This document shows, piece after piece, positions 41,406 through 51,682 of a stretch of 64,000 bases of DNA. Every line of letters starts with the position of its first letter. Position 1 is the first letter of the stretch. Source of the stretch: an uncultured Bacilli bacterium. Lineage in GTDB: Bacteria > Bacillota_I > Bacilli_A > RF39 > UBA660. The stretch spans positions 20,590 to 84,589 of the forward strand of contig CAKOPW010000005.1 of assembly GCA_934101115.1 (NCBI GenBank), written 5' to 3'. Both the position numbers and the translations under genes were made by a program. Below the pieces are notes generated by a model, which saw only the letters and a list, made by a program, of their open reading frames with translations, was not told the origin of the DNA and did not search any database.

Positions 41406-43073
41406 ATGAAAAAAATTGATAAATCAAAATATGTTGTTTTGGATGTTGAAACAAATGGACTATCATCAATAAATTGTGATCTATTATCAATCTCAATTTA
41501 TAGCCCAGATAATCAAAAAAAGTATAATAGATTTTTACCACTGGAATTAAATGATTGTGTTTTAACAACCGGAATTAACGGAATAACAGAAGAAATGTTA
41601 TTAAATAAATCTGCAATGAGTCAAGAAGAATTTAATATACTTATTAAGGATTTTGACTTAGAAAATCGTATAATTCTTCATTATGGTTCTATAGACGAAA
41701 AGTTTATAAAAAATTATTTAAAAAGGAAAAAAATAAAAGGTTTTGAAAAATTAAAATTTTATAATATTAAACACAATATTATCTCTTCTAAGTTTTCAGA
41801 AGGTAATATTACAAAAGATAATCTTTGTGAACTTTATAGTATAGAAAATGTAACAAAAGTTCATTCAGGAATTAATGATTGTATTCTGGAGTGGAAACTT
41901 TTTGAAAAAATGAATGATAATAAGCTATTGGTAACAGGAAATAATGTTTATGAGTTTAATGAAGATTATATAATCCCAGCAAACTTTTTGCAAAATTATC
42001 CGAATTTTAAGTATCAAATTAAAAATTATCCTTGTATATATTATAATCTTGAGAAACTTGAGTCATTTATAGTTGATTCTAACCTTGTAAAAAAATTTAG
42101 TACAAATATAAGCGGTATAACAATAGAACATTTAATTAATAGCATGTTACATGTTGATGATAAAAGTTATGAAAATTTTGAATTTCTTGTGAATAATAAA
42201 ACTAAGTTAAAAAAAATTGGAAATTTAAAATCCAATATAAAAACTATTTATATTATGAAAAATGAAGATGGTACAATTTCCGCACAAAATAAAAAAGATG
42301 GAAAAGAAGTAGAACAAATAAATCATGTTACAAACATTATTAAAGAGCAAATTGAGCCGTTAATTGATTATATTAAAATAAATATTTTTAACAATAAAAA
42401 AGTAATGTCTCAAGAATTAGTAATTAATTATGAAGATAATGTATTAGCAATGTGTGATTTATCAACGGATGACAAAATTTTAGAAATAAAAATTAGTAAT
42501 ATGGATGTAGATAAAATTAGATATCAGTTATTTTATGAGTCAAAGGGTAGAGAAATATTTTTATTGAAAACAAATTGGGAATTTTCATCAAAAAATAGAC
42601 TAAAGTTTGTTATATATAAAGCTATACCTGTTTACAATAAAGTATATACAACTAAAAAAAATAATAATAAACTAAGACGTCAATTAGAATCTAAAATTAG
42701 AAATAAAAACGTGGAAATTGTTGAATATACAAATCAGCATTCAAATATAAAACTAAAATGTAAATTATGTGGAAATGAGTGGATATCATCTTATGACAAA
42801 ATTTTAAAAAAACCATATTGTTTAAATTGCATTGAGGTAACGCGACCATCAAATTATGAAGAGCGATTAATAGCAACTGCAGAAAAAGGTAAAAAAGGGT
42901 TATTAAAGTATCAAAATGAATTAAAATATAAAACTAATGGAAATTTAATAGCTATTAATTATCACGGTGAAAAAGAAAAACTAACAGTTTTCTGTAATAA
43001 ATGTGGAAACTATTGGAAAGCAAAGGCTAACAAATTATTAGAAGATCCAAATTGTCCAAAATGTAAAATTTAG
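41406..43073 (+). CDS. DEDDh exonuclease-domain protein with two C-terminal zinc ribbons
   Basis: 555 aa. The N-terminal DnaQ-like domain (about 8-175) shows YVVLDVETNG with Asp13 and Glu15, an Asp in HYGSIDEKF, and HSGINDC giving the His/Asp pair. A middle region of about 280 residues is unrecognised. The C-terminus holds two ribbons: CKLCGNEW...CLNC and CNKCGNYW...CPKC, like those in nicking or homing-type nucleases. Together this suggests a DNA-directed 3'-5' exonuclease with nucleic-acid-binding fingers, perhaps anti-phage. It starts after AAGAAGGG. Confidence 0.75.
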   Translation: MKKIDKSKYVVLDVETNGLSSINCDLLSISIYSPDNQKKYNRFLPLELNDCVLTTGINGITEEMLLNKSAMSQEEFNILIKDFDLENRIILHYGSIDEKFIKNYLKRKKIKGFEKLKFYNIKHNIISSKFSEGNITKDNLCELYSIENVTKVHSGINDCILEWKLFEKMNDNKLLVTGNNVYEFNEDYIIPANFLQNYPNFKYQIKNYPCIYYNLEKLESFIVDSNLVKKFSTNISGITIEHLINSMLHVDDKSYENFEFLVNNKTKLKKIGNLKSNIKTIYIMKNEDGTISAQNKKDGKEVEQINHVTNIIKEQIEPLIDYIKINIFNNKKVMSQELVINYEDNVLAMCDLSTDDKILEIKISNMDVDKIRYQLFYESKGREIFLLKTNWEFSSKNRLKFVIYKAIPVYNKVYTTKKNNNKLRRQLESKIRNKNVEIVEYTNQHSNIKLKCKLCGNEWISSYDKILKKPYCLNCIEVTRPSNYEERLIATAEKGKKGLLKYQNELKYKTNGNLIAINYHGEKEKLTVFCNKCGNYWKAKANKLLEDPNCPKCKI

Positions 43074-43114
43074 TTATTCTAGTTAAATCAAAAATATAAA
43101 ATATTTTTAAAAAC

Positions 43115-43142
43115 TTGCATTATAAAAAATGCATGATATAAT
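43115..43142 (+). promoter_or_regulatory. Promoter of short terminated leader
   Basis: TTGCAT (43115-43120), 16-nt spacer, TATAAT (43137-43142). Confidence 0.75.
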
Positions 43143-43155
43143 TTAATTGTAAAAG

Positions 43156-43205
43156 AAAGCGCTAGTATAGGCTTCCCTTAAAGGACTTATACTGCGCTTT
43201 TTTTG
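43156..43205 (+). terminator. Strong hairpin ending a roughly 55-nt leader before KTSC gene
   Basis: AAAGCGC-t-AGTATA (43156-43169) pairs with TATACT-GCGCTTT (43188-43200), followed by T7. Because a strong promoter ends only about 13 nt before it, nearly all transcripts would be very short RNAs unless the hairpin is opened. Confidence 0.8.
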
Positions 43206-43228
43206 TTGTAGTAAGGAGGTGTAAAAAT

Positions 43229-43435
43229 ATGTATGATTTTAAAGATGTTGATTCTAGCAATTTGCAATCAATTGCTATATCAGGTAACGACTTAATAATA
43301 AGATTCGTTAATGGAAGAATATATAGATATTATGGAGCAGCAAAAGAATATAACAATCTTTTAAACGCAAATAGCAAGGGAACCTATTTTGCAAATTATA
43401 TAAAAAATGAATATAAACCAAAAGAAGAAAAATAA
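43229..43435 (+). CDS. KTSC-domain protein
   Basis: 68 aa. The pattern VDSSNLQSIAISGNDLIIRF then NGRIYRYYGA and LLNANSKGTYFANYI matches the KTSC domain, a small module linked to lysyl-tRNA synthetase C-termini and found alone in phage and accessory genes. AAGGAGGTG lies 8 nt upstream. The AAA ATPase begins 8 nt after it and is probably in the same operon. Confidence 0.8.
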   Translation: MYDFKDVDSSNLQSIAISGNDLIIRFVNGRIYRYYGAAKEYNNLLNANSKGTYFANYIKNEYKPKEEK

Positions 43436-43443
43436 GAAAGTTA

Positions 43444-45351
43444 GTGAAGTATATGATTTTATTTAATAGTAATAATTTTGAAAGTCCAGACGTTGATTAT
43501 TTAAGATTTGATACAAATTTTTCAGTTGAAGTTAATACCGATAAAATAAAAATAATATTGGGACCAAATGGAATTGGGAAGTCTTCAATTTATAGAAATA
43601 TTCAAGCAAGGCACCCTGAATATAGCTATATTGACTACGACAAAGTTGAGGAAGCAGTTTTAAAATCTAAAAATAGTATTATTGTCGCCTCTAAAATTTC
43701 GAAAATAGAAGAAAAAACTAATGAGTTAGAATCTATTAAAAATGTTATAGGAATAAAAGATTCATTTAGTTATTTTAATTTGGGAAATGCCACTAAACGA
43801 GCAAAACAATTTAAAGATTTGAAAGGTGATCAAATAAATTTAATTACCGAATTTGATGATGAAAAATTAGAAGACTTTTTTGAATTAGGAAATAATTTAA
43901 GCCTGTTTATAGTAAAATACGGTAAAGATCTAATTGATCAAGTACAAGAAGAATTAAAAATTGAGGAAATAAGAGATTCATACAAAAAGAAATGCTTAAA
44001 TTTAATTGATAACTATCTTTTAGATGATGAGCATATATGTCCAGTGTGTAACACAAAATTTGATGTTCCTATAAAAGAAAAAATTAAAGAAACACTTAGT
44101 AAAATACAGGAGTCTAGTAATAAAATTGTAAATGACTATATTGCTGAGAATCCTAATGAAAGACCAACGGAAGTTTTTAATAATATCACTAAGCTCAAAA
44201 ACGTAATAGCCAACAATAAAATTACTATAAAAGATTTAGAGAACTTTATTATTTGTGGAGGAAACAGAGAAACTGCACAGTATATCAAAAATAATAAAGA
44301 AAGAATTATTAGTTTAAATATTGAAATTAAATCTTTAAAAAGTGAAAAGGAAAAATTTTATAAGAATATTAAAAATATAGAAGATAGAATAAGGAGCATA
44401 TTTGAAGGTCAGCTAAAAATACCACGCGAATCTATTATTTTTGATGATGAAAATAGTGAATTAATAATAAAATTGACTAGAAGTATTTCAAATTATAGTA
44501 CAGGAGAGATTAACTTAATAACATTTATAGTTACTTTATTAAGTTTTATAAATAGTGATCAAGATACCATTATAATTGATGATCCTTTAAGCAGTTATGA
44601 TATACCAAATCAGTATAAAATAATGTATGAAATAACTAAAGCAAATAGTAATAAAAATTTTCACATTCTAATTTTAACCCATAATATTGATTGCGTAAAT
44701 ATTGCCAATTCACAAGATAAAAAATCTTATTCTATGGAACTTATGGATAAAATTGATGGAACAGTTTATTTAAACTCAATTAGTAGATTAGGAGACAATG
44801 GATTTCAAATTGAATATTTGTTAAAACAATTAGAAGATAGAAATGATTACAAATATACAGAATATTTGAAATTGTTGTCTAAAAAAGATGAGCTAGATAG
44901 AAATAATGAAATTCACCAATTATTTCACTATGATGCCTTTTATGAAACTCCTAACGGTTTATGTAGTAATGAAGAATTAGTAAAAATTATAGAAAATATT
45001 GATAAATCAAAAATAAAAAATAATGATTCGGTAATAAATTCTGCTAATAAAATTCTTTATCTGGCTGCATTGAGGGTTTGGATTGAAAAACAACTTTATG
45101 ATAACACTGATGACAAAGAAGGACTAAAAGCAAAAAAATATTTAGCTGCAAAAATTTCCTTTATCTTAGATGAAAATCATTGGACTGGTTCAAAAAAAAT
45201 AAGCAAAGAATTTTTAATGAGTAAAAAAGTCCTTCTTAATCAAAATGATCATGCTACTAGCCAAAAAGAGCCTTTCTATTATGCTTTAAGTATATCTATG
45301 GATGAAATTCAAAATGAATTAGTGGAAATAAAAAATCATTTTAATCCCTAA
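43444..45351 (+). CDS. SMC/Rad50-like AAA ATPase (AAA_13, RloC/PrrC-like) with zinc hook
   Basis: 635 aa (GTG 43444; an ATG at 43453 is an alternative). Walker A ILGPNGIGKSS is at 38-48. A CPVCNTKF motif near 200 sits between coiled regions, like the Rad50/RloC zinc hook. The ABC signature YSTGEINLI, Walker B TIIIDDPLSSYD and switch ILILTHN follow. A C-terminal domain of about 190 residues ends with LNQNDHATS. Related proteins include tRNA anticodon nucleases and other abortive-infection ATPases; I cannot confirm the nuclease triad here. Coupled to the KTSC gene. Confidence 0.75.
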   Translation: MKYMILFNSNNFESPDVDYLRFDTNFSVEVNTDKIKIILGPNGIGKSSIYRNIQARHPEYSYIDYDKVEEAVLKSKNSIIVASKISKIEEKTNELESIKNVIGIKDSFSYFNLGNATKRAKQFKDLKGDQINLITEFDDEKLEDFFELGNNLSLFIVKYGKDLIDQVQEELKIEEIRDSYKKKCLNLIDNYLLDDEHICPVCNTKFDVPIKEKIKETLSKIQESSNKIVNDYIAENPNERPTEVFNNITKLKNVIANNKITIKDLENFIICGGNRETAQYIKNNKERIISLNIEIKSLKSEKEKFYKNIKNIEDRIRSIFEGQLKIPRESIIFDDENSELIIKLTRSISNYSTGEINLITFIVTLLSFINSDQDTIIIDDPLSSYDIPNQYKIMYEITKANSNKNFHILILTHNIDCVNIANSQDKKSYSMELMDKIDGTVYLNSISRLGDNGFQIEYLLKQLEDRNDYKYTEYLKLLSKKDELDRNNEIHQLFHYDAFYETPNGLCSNEELVKIIENIDKSKIKNNDSVINSANKILYLAALRVWIEKQLYDNTDDKEGLKAKKYLAAKISFILDENHWTGSKKISKEFLMSKKVLLNQNDHATSQKEPFYYALSISMDEIQNELVEIKNHFNP

Positions 45352-45456
45352 ATAAAATTGTGTAGACCTATTTACTATAGTATTATTATATACTTTTTCT
45401 TGCACCACTCATGACTTTGATATATAATGAGTACACGATAATGAAAGAGTGGTATA

Positions 45457-46005
45457 ATGTTTGAATTAGTTAAAGTAAGTCCCGATGATATAAGAAGTAT
45501 AGAATTACTAATTAAATATAGAGGTAAAGATTTTAGAAATAAATATCTTTACAAATGTGTTCGTGCTCATTATAACGATCCAAAATCTGATTATTTAAAT
45601 CAACTATCCGATATAGAAGCGATGATTTATATCGTAAATAAAGAGAATAATTGGAAGTATACACCAATTGAATATTTGTTATTACATGATGGCGTTCCTG
45701 TATCTTCATGTGTAATAAGATTTGTAAACTCTTTAACTGGTGATGCTGATTTTGAAACCATTGAAAGTGAAAGACATAAAGGATATGCTCTTGAATGTTT
45801 AAAAAGAGTTGAAGAAGATTTATTTAAAAATACCGATCTTGTATTTTTAACAATGAAGGATTTAACAACTACTGGTGCCTCTACTAAAATAGCTATCTCT
45901 TTAGGATATAAGCTTGCAAATACAGGTTATTATATAAAGATGAATCCTTATATTTCTTTAGAAGAGGCAAAAGAAAGAGCTAAGTCTAATAGAAAAGCTA
46001 TGTAA
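45457..46005 (+). CDS. GNAT-like acetyltransferase
   Basis: 182 aa. A GNAT fold is suggested by IEYLLLHDGVPVSSCVIRF, FETIESERHKGYALECLKRV as the acyl-CoA loop (the R/G pattern is weaker than usual) and STKIAISLGYKLANTGYYIK at the end. Substrate is unknown. It stands alone with a promoter region at 45370-45440 and begins after AAAGAGTGG. Confidence 0.65.
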   Translation: MFELVKVSPDDIRSIELLIKYRGKDFRNKYLYKCVRAHYNDPKSDYLNQLSDIEAMIYIVNKENNWKYTPIEYLLLHDGVPVSSCVIRFVNSLTGDADFETIESERHKGYALECLKRVEEDLFKNTDLVFLTMKDLTTTGASTKIAISLGYKLANTGYYIKMNPYISLEEAKERAKSNRKAM

Positions 46006-46081
46006 ATAAAAAAAAGATAAACATTTTTGTTTATTATTAAAAAAAATATAGTATAATATTTATAGAAAAGGAGTTTATATA

Positions 46082-46537
46082 ATGGCAAAGAATGAAGAAA
46101 AATCTTTTATGGATGTAAAAGATGAAACTAATAACTTTGATAAAAAGGATATCCAATCTGGAAAGGGTATGTCAGTTCTTTCTTACTTAGGAATTTTATC
46201 TTTAATTCCTTACTTTACAGAAAAGAAAAATGCGTATGTTAGATTTCATGCAGTTCAAGGATTAAACTTATTTATTTTTGAAATGATTTATTCAGTTCTT
46301 TATGGAATTCTTACATCAGTTATCAAAGTTAATGGTAGTTGTGGAGCAGGATATTATGGAAGTCTTGCAGATGTACTTGGTGTAACTTGTAAAGTGACTC
46401 CATGGTGGGTAACACTTTCACTTTCTATAATTGGACTTGGATTTACTGCACTTGCTATTGTTGGTATCGTTAATGCTTGTCAAGATAAAGCAAAAGAATT
46501 ACCAATAGTAAACCAAATTAAAATTATTAAAAAGTAG
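46082..46537 (+). CDS. DUF4870/Tic20-like membrane protein
   Basis: 151 aa. KGMSVLSYLGILSLIPYFTE then NAYVRFHAVQGLNLFIFEMI is the typical start of this family, with helices at about 35-50, 63-85 and 100-130. Function is unknown. It starts after AAAGGAG; a TATAAT lies about 35 nt upstream and a terminator follows. Confidence 0.75.
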   Translation: MAKNEEKSFMDVKDETNNFDKKDIQSGKGMSVLSYLGILSLIPYFTEKKNAYVRFHAVQGLNLFIFEMIYSVLYGILTSVIKVNGSCGAGYYGSLADVLGVTCKVTPWWVTLSLSIIGLGFTALAIVGIVNACQDKAKELPIVNQIKIIKK

Positions 46538-46550
46538 TTATACTTTTTAG

Positions 46551-46574
46551 ACAACTGTAAAAAGTTGTTTTTTT
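46551..46574 (+). terminator. Terminator of DUF4870-like gene
   Basis: ACAACT (46551-46556), loop GTAAAA, AGTTGT (46563-46568), then T run. Confidence 0.75.
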
Positions 46575-46627
46575 ATACTTTATAGCAGTAAATTTATGCT
46601 ATAATAATTCAAGAAAAGGAGAAAATT

Positions 46628-47167
46628 ATGGAATTAAAAGGAAGTAAAACAGAACAAAATTTAATGACTGCTTTCGCAGGAGAAAGTCAAGCAAGAAATA
46701 AATATACATATTTTGCAAGCAAGGCTAAAAAAGATGGTTATGAACAAATTGCAGCTATTTTTGAAGAAACTGCTAACAATGAAAAAGAACATGCAAAATT
46801 ATGGTTTAAAGAATTAAATGGAGGTAATATTCCTTCTACACTTGAAAACTTATATGCAGCAGCTGAAGGTGAAAACTATGAGTGGACTGATATGTATGAT
46901 GAATTTGCTAAAACAGCAAGAGCTGAAGGTTTTGATAGAATTGCTGAATTATTTGAAGGTGTAGCAGCAATTGAAAAAGAACATGAAGCTAGATATAGAA
47001 AACTTATTGAAAATATTGAAGGTGGTTTAGTATTCTCTAAAGACGGAGATCGTATTTGGAAATGTAGAAACTGTGGACATATTTGTATTGGTTCATCAGC
47101 TCCAGAAGTTTGTCCAGTATGTAATCATCCACAAAGCTTCTTTGAAATTAAAGCTGAAAATTATTAG
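46628..47167 (+). CDS. rbr: Rubrerythrin
   Basis: 179 aa. The N-terminal ferritin-like diiron domain has the E-x6-Y and ExxH ligands in [20 protein letters not shown] and IEKEHEARY. The C-terminal rubredoxin domain supplies [10 protein letters not shown] and CPVCNHP for one iron. Rubrerythrins reduce peroxide in anaerobes, supporting an oxygen-sensitive lifestyle. A single-gene unit after AAAAGGAG, with a UUCG-capped terminator overlapping the stop. Confidence 0.97.
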   Translation: MELKGSKTEQNLMTAFAGESQARNKYTYFASKAKKDGYEQIAAIFEETANNEKEHAKLWFKELNGGNIPSTLENLYAAAEGENYEWTDMYDEFAKTARAEGFDRIAELFEGVAAIEKEHEARYRKLIENIEGGLVFSKDGDRIWKCRNCGHICIGSSAPEVCPVCNHPQSFFEIKAENY

Positions 47168-48534
47168 AATGGTTCGCCATTCTTTTTTATTGTAATAAAT
47201 TCTTTATAATTTTTTCTTAACTCGCGAACAAATATACTTTCATGATTACTAACCATGATATAAATCTTTTTCTTGGTTCTTGTAAGAGCAACATAAAAAA
47301 GTCTTCTTTCTTCAGGATATTTAATTCCTTCATTGGTTTTTAAAAAATAGTCCAAAAGTACATGACTTTTATGTTTAAAAGGAATATTATCTGAATTAAC
47401 AAGTATTACATTATCTGCTTCAAGTCCTTTTGATTTATGAATTGTATATTTGTTTTCCCATTTAATGTTTTCTATGTCTTTATTACATCTTCCAATAATC
47501 ATGGTATCTTCAGTTATGTATTTTAAAACCTCAGTAAGTTGATAATTATATAAAATAACAATTGGTCTATCTTCATGGATACGTGATATAATATCTTTTC
47601 GAAGTTGATACTTATTTCTCATAACAAATTTGCCACTTGCAGTAATTAGTTCTTGAGAATTGCGGTAAGTATACTTGAGTTGACGATAACTAACATTATC
47701 TAAATAATCTTTTATATTAACAAAAATATCTAAAGTGCATCCAGAAAAAGCATAAATGCTTTGCCAATCATCGCCAACTAAAAATAATTTTATATCATTA
47801 TATTTCATAATATTTCTAATCAGATTTAGTCTTAATACGCTTGTATCCTGAAATTCATCAATAATTATATATTTATAATTAACATAAACTTTTTTACATG
47901 ATGAATTCTTTATCATATCATCAAAATCTATTTTGCCGCTTGAACTTAATTCTTCAGTATATATTATATATATTTCTAATATCATTCTTAATATTTCCCG
48001 ATTTATATAACCAAAATTTTTAAACTTTAAATTTCTAATATCTAAATCATTACTTTTAATATATTTAATAAAGGTGATAATAACTTTTTTTAATTCTAAA
48101 TAATCATGCGTTTTCATGATTTTTTCCATATTACTTTCAGTAAAAAATATTCTTTTAAATATTTTATTTCTTAGTTTGTTATTCCTTATAAATGAAAGCA
48201 TATATTCATCAATTATATAGCTTAAATAGTCATCACTTACAATGCTTACTTTTTCATCCATTAAAGATAAACCTAATTTATGAAAAGTCATTACATTAAC
48301 TTTATAGTTCATTTTTTCTAGTTTAACTTTTAAATTATTAACAGTTTCATTGGTTAAAGATATACACAAAATTTCATTTTCTTTTATATCTTTTTCTTCT
48401 ATTAAATATTTTACTTTACCCAAAATTGTTTGGGTTTTACCAGAACCAGCACCAGCTGAAACTATAACTGTTTTAGCTTCATCTTTAATTGCACTCACTT
48501 GAGCATCGTCTAAATTAACTCCAAATATTTCCAT
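47164..48534 (-). CDS. UvrD/HelIV-type SF1A helicase
   Basis: 456 aa from the ATG at 48534, chosen because AGGAGG lies 7 nt upstream. Motifs: Q motif in [10 protein letters not shown], Walker [40 protein letters not shown] (a form I associate with helicase IV), [15 protein letters not shown] and [11 protein letters not shown]. No nuclease domain. It is 52 nt downstream of addA in the same direction, so it is likely part of an AddAB repair operon. Confidence 0.85.
   Translation of the reverse strand: MEIFGVNLDDAQVSAIKDEAKTVIVSAGAGSGKTQTILGKVKYLIEEKDIKENEILCISLTNETVNNLKVKLEKMNYKVNVMTFHKLGLSLMDEKVSIVSDDYLSYIIDEYMLSFIRNNKLRNKIFKRIFFTESNMEKIMKTHDYLELKKVIITFIKYIKSNDLDIRNLKFKNFGYINREILRMILEIYIIYTEELSSSGKIDFDDMIKNSSCKKVYVNYKYIIIDEFQDTSVLRLNLIRNIMKYNDIKLFLVGDDWQSIYAFSGCTLDIFVNIKDYLDNVSYRQLKYTYRNSQELITASGKFVMRNKYQLRKDIISRIHEDRPIVILYNYQLTEVLKYITEDTMIIGRCNKDIENIKWENKYTIHKSKGLEADNVILVNSDNIPFKHKSHVLLDYFLKTNEGIKYPEERRLFYVALTRTKKKIYIMVSNHESIFVRELRKNYKEFITIKKNGEPF
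47166..47189. terminator. Bidirectional terminator, rbr/helicase
   Basis: AGAATGG, TTCG tetraloop, CCATTCT (47166-47183) plus T run; it serves rbr and overlaps the end of the convergent helicase gene. Confidence 0.88.
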
Positions 48535-48586
48535 TGGATATCCTCCTAATAAATATATTAACAAAAAAAAGAAGAATTTCTTCTTC

Positions 48587-51500
48587 TTAATCAAGTTTCT
48601 TAAATACGTCTTTATTTATTGAATATAAATAAATATTTGTTGGTTTTGAATAATTTTCTTCTATATATTTTTTATATCCATCAAGTTGAATTTTATATTC
48701 ATCGCTTTCAAGATTAGAAAGTTTGTAATCTATTATATCAAAATGATCATCATATTCTAAAAGTAAATCAATAAATCCGTGATATGTATTTTCACCATCA
48801 GTAAAACGAATTTCATGTTCTTTATATATTTTAGCATTTTTTATATTTTTTACTTCGTCATGTTTCAAAAAGTTCATAACCTTATTCTTTTCAACATCTC
48901 CAATTGGAAGAGTATCTAAATTGTCATTTTTAAAATCGTATACTTCAAAGACATAGTGCATAAAAGTACCAAAATCAAGTTTCTTTCTTAAGTTATCATC
49001 AATTATAGTATTTATTGCTTTTGAAAAATGCTTAGTTTCTAACATTTGATTATCAATGCTTAAATTTTCTGTATGAATTAGTTTATCACTTCTAGGAATC
49101 ATTTCTTTATAATTGCTTAGTTTAATAACATTATAATTCTTATTAACATCTAATGTCTCTATATCTTTTTTTTCTTCTAATTCAGATAATCCAAGAGAAT
49201 TTATAATCTCTGCAAAACTTTTAAATTTTAATAATGATGATACTTCATTGATATTTGGAACTTCCAACTTTGGAGAAACCATTATAACTTTCTCTTTAGC
49301 TCTTGTCAAAGCTACATAATATAATCTAATTTTCTCAGAAAGTGTTTCTTTCATTTCATTAACAGCTGAAGCTGTAGAAACAAAGGAAGTACCAACACCA
49401 TTATTATAAAATGGCAAAAGTATACCGTAGTTACTTGATAAACTAAATAGATCTTTACTTGGCGATTTATAAAAATTAGATGTTAACATTGGGAGATATA
49501 CATATGGAAACTCCAATCCTTTAGAAGTATGAATTGTCATAATCTTAACTGAGTTATCATCGCCAGAACTAATCTTCATTTTTATCTCACTTTTATCTTC
49601 AAGTATTTGATCAAAATAGTCATTTAAGGCATAGATATTCATACCAAATTTGTTTAAATCTGTTGAGTTATTAACAAAATATTCTATCTTTATAAGACGT
49701 TCATTGATATTATCAACTCTTAAAAGCTTTGTATAAAAATCAAAATCAGTTATTATTCTACTAAGAATATCACGATTAGATAATGCATCTATTTCTTTAG
49801 AAATATTTAAACATTTAAAATAAATATCAGTTTCTTCATATTTTTTATTTGTAATGATATCAAATAATTCATCGTCATCCATTTCATAAAGATATGATCT
49901 TGCAATACTAGCAAAAGCATGACTAAAATCCGAATCAAATACGCGTTTTTTTATTTTTATAATCAAAGTAATAATATTTTTAAGTAAATGAATTTCATCT
50001 TCATCTTTAATGTTGATATCTTTTTTTATTGTAGTAGGAATATTATTTGCTTCCAATATCTTTTTAAAATCATCAAATGATGTTGATTTATCAATTAATA
50101 TGGTAAAATCTTTAAAATCAATATCTCTAGTACACATCTTATCATCTTTATAATAAGTAACTTGTTCTTTATTTTTTATATGTTTTTTTATATCATCAGC
50201 AATGATAAATGCTTCTTTTTCAACACGAGAATATTTACCCTTATCCTCATATGTTAAAATAGATGTTGAGTAGTAATCATTGTTTGATGCTTCATAAGCT
50301 TTATTTCCATACACCATCATATGTTCTCTCTTATAGTCACATCCACCTATATCATCAGACATAATGTTAGAAAATATGTTATTGATAATTGTAACAACGC
50401 TATTTCGTGAACGAAAGTTTTCCATTAAATCTATTTTAAAACCATTATTTCCAATCTTATAATTATCATACTTAGTTTTAAATATATATGGATTGGCATT
50501 TCTAAAACGATAGATAGATTGCTTAATATCTCCAACCATATAAACATTATTGTTTTGAATATAAGAAATAAATTCTTCTTGAATATCATTTGTGTCTTGA
50601 TATTCATCAATCATAATTTCTTTAGTTTTATACTTAATTTCATTTCTTACATCTTCATGGTCTCTTACTAATTCAATTGCTTTTAAAGCTATATCAATAA
50701 ACTCATAAGCATTTTTTTCTTTCTTATACTCTTGTAGTTTTTCATGTAATGTCTTTAAAATATCAATAACACAATAAGCATAATCTTTTGTTGATAAGTA
50801 ATTGTTTATCAACATTTTTTTATCACCAAAAGAACAAGCTAGTTTTAATTTCTTTCGAGCATCAGCTATTTTTGGTGAAATTTCTTTAGCTTCATCATCA
50901 TAAGCACCATTTCGATTTTGAGCTAGTCTAAATGATAAAGTATCAAGAAGTTCATCATAAGAACTTGCAGCTGCAAATTCAACAATAGACTTTTCATTTT
51001 TTTCAACTGTCTCCGGTAAGGCATAATCGTTAAGCTTGTTAATTAGTTCCAATACATCATCTCTTAAACTGAATATATAGTCTTCAAAAGAAGTAAATGT
51101 TTGATTTACAAAATCCTCACTATAAAAAGTATCTATATAGCTATCTAAAAATCCTTCTAAATCTATTTTATTTTGAATACTTTTATAAACAGATTTAATA
51201 CTGTTTCTTATTTGTTTGTCATTTTTTAAAGTTTGTTCACGAATAAACTTACAGAAGTTTTCATCACTTACATATTTGTTTTCAAATATTTCATCTATGA
51301 TTTTATCAATCTCTAAATTAACAATATTGGCATCAATTATAGTAAAGTGATCGCTCATATTTAAAACATTAGCATATTTTTTAACCATACTTTGAGCAAA
51401 TGAATCAAAAGTAGTTATATAAGCTGAATCAACAAACTCTTCCATATGAGCAATACTTTTATTTTTCTTTATAACTTTTCTTATACGATCTTTCATTTCA

Positions 51501-51682
51501 GCAGCAGCCGCGTTAGTAAATGTTAATATGATAAGTTCATCTATATTAACTCCCTCAGTAAGCAGTCTTTCAACTCTAGTTTTTAAAACTGTTGTTTTAC
51601 CAGAACCAGCTCCAGCGGATACGATGATGTTAGTATTACTTTTATTTACGGCTAAACTTTGTTTCTCTGTTAAATTTGGCAT
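48587..51682 (-). CDS. addA: ATP-dependent helicase/nuclease subunit A
   Basis: 1031 aa. UvrD-type helicase motifs are in the first half: [35 protein letters not shown], and later MTIHTSKGLEFPYVYLP and YYVALTRAKEKV. The C-terminal RecB-type nuclease has GTFMHYVFE with DLLLEYDDHFDIIDYK, where the Asp and Tyr-Lys are catalytic. AddA with AddB processes double-strand ends for RecA. The ATG overlaps the addB stop in a TGATG junction with GGAG upstream, so it is coupled to addB. Confidence 0.95.
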   Translation of the reverse strand: MPNLTEKQSLAVNKSNTNIIVSAGAGSGKTTVLKTRVERLLTEGVNIDELIILTFTNAAAAEMKDRIRKVIKKNKSIAHMEEFVDSAYITTFDSFAQSMVKKYANVLNMSDHFTIIDANIVNLEIDKIIDEIFENKYVSDENFCKFIREQTLKNDKQIRNSIKSVYKSIQNKIDLEGFLDSYIDTFYSEDFVNQTFTSFEDYIFSLRDDVLELINKLNDYALPETVEKNEKSIVEFAAASSYDELLDTLSFRLAQNRNGAYDDEAKEISPKIADARKKLKLACSFGDKKMLINNYLSTKDYAYCVIDILKTLHEKLQEYKKEKNAYEFIDIALKAIELVRDHEDVRNEIKYKTKEIMIDEYQDTNDIQEEFISYIQNNNVYMVGDIKQSIYRFRNANPYIFKTKYDNYKIGNNGFKIDLMENFRSRNSVVTIINNIFSNIMSDDIGGCDYKREHMMVYGNKAYEASNNDYYSTSILTYEDKGKYSRVEKEAFIIADDIKKHIKNKEQVTYYKDDKMCTRDIDFKDFTILIDKSTSFDDFKKILEANNIPTTIKKDINIKDEDEIHLLKNIITLIIKIKKRVFDSDFSHAFASIARSYLYEMDDDELFDIITNKKYEETDIYFKCLNISKEIDALSNRDILSRIITDFDFYTKLLRVDNINERLIKIEYFVNNSTDLNKFGMNIYALNDYFDQILEDKSEIKMKISSGDDNSVKIMTIHTSKGLEFPYVYLPMLTSNFYKSPSKDLFSLSSNYGILLPFYNNGVGTSFVSTASAVNEMKETLSEKIRLYYVALTRAKEKVIMVSPKLEVPNINEVSSLLKFKSFAEIINSLGLSELEEKKDIETLDVNKNYNVIKLSNYKEMIPRSDKLIHTENLSIDNQMLETKHFSKAINTIIDDNLRKKLDFGTFMHYVFEVYDFKNDNLDTLPIGDVEKNKVMNFLKHDEVKNIKNAKIYKEHEIRFTDGENTYHGFIDLLLEYDDHFDIIDYKLSNLESDEYKIQLDGYKKYIEENYSKPTNIYLYSINKDVFKKLD

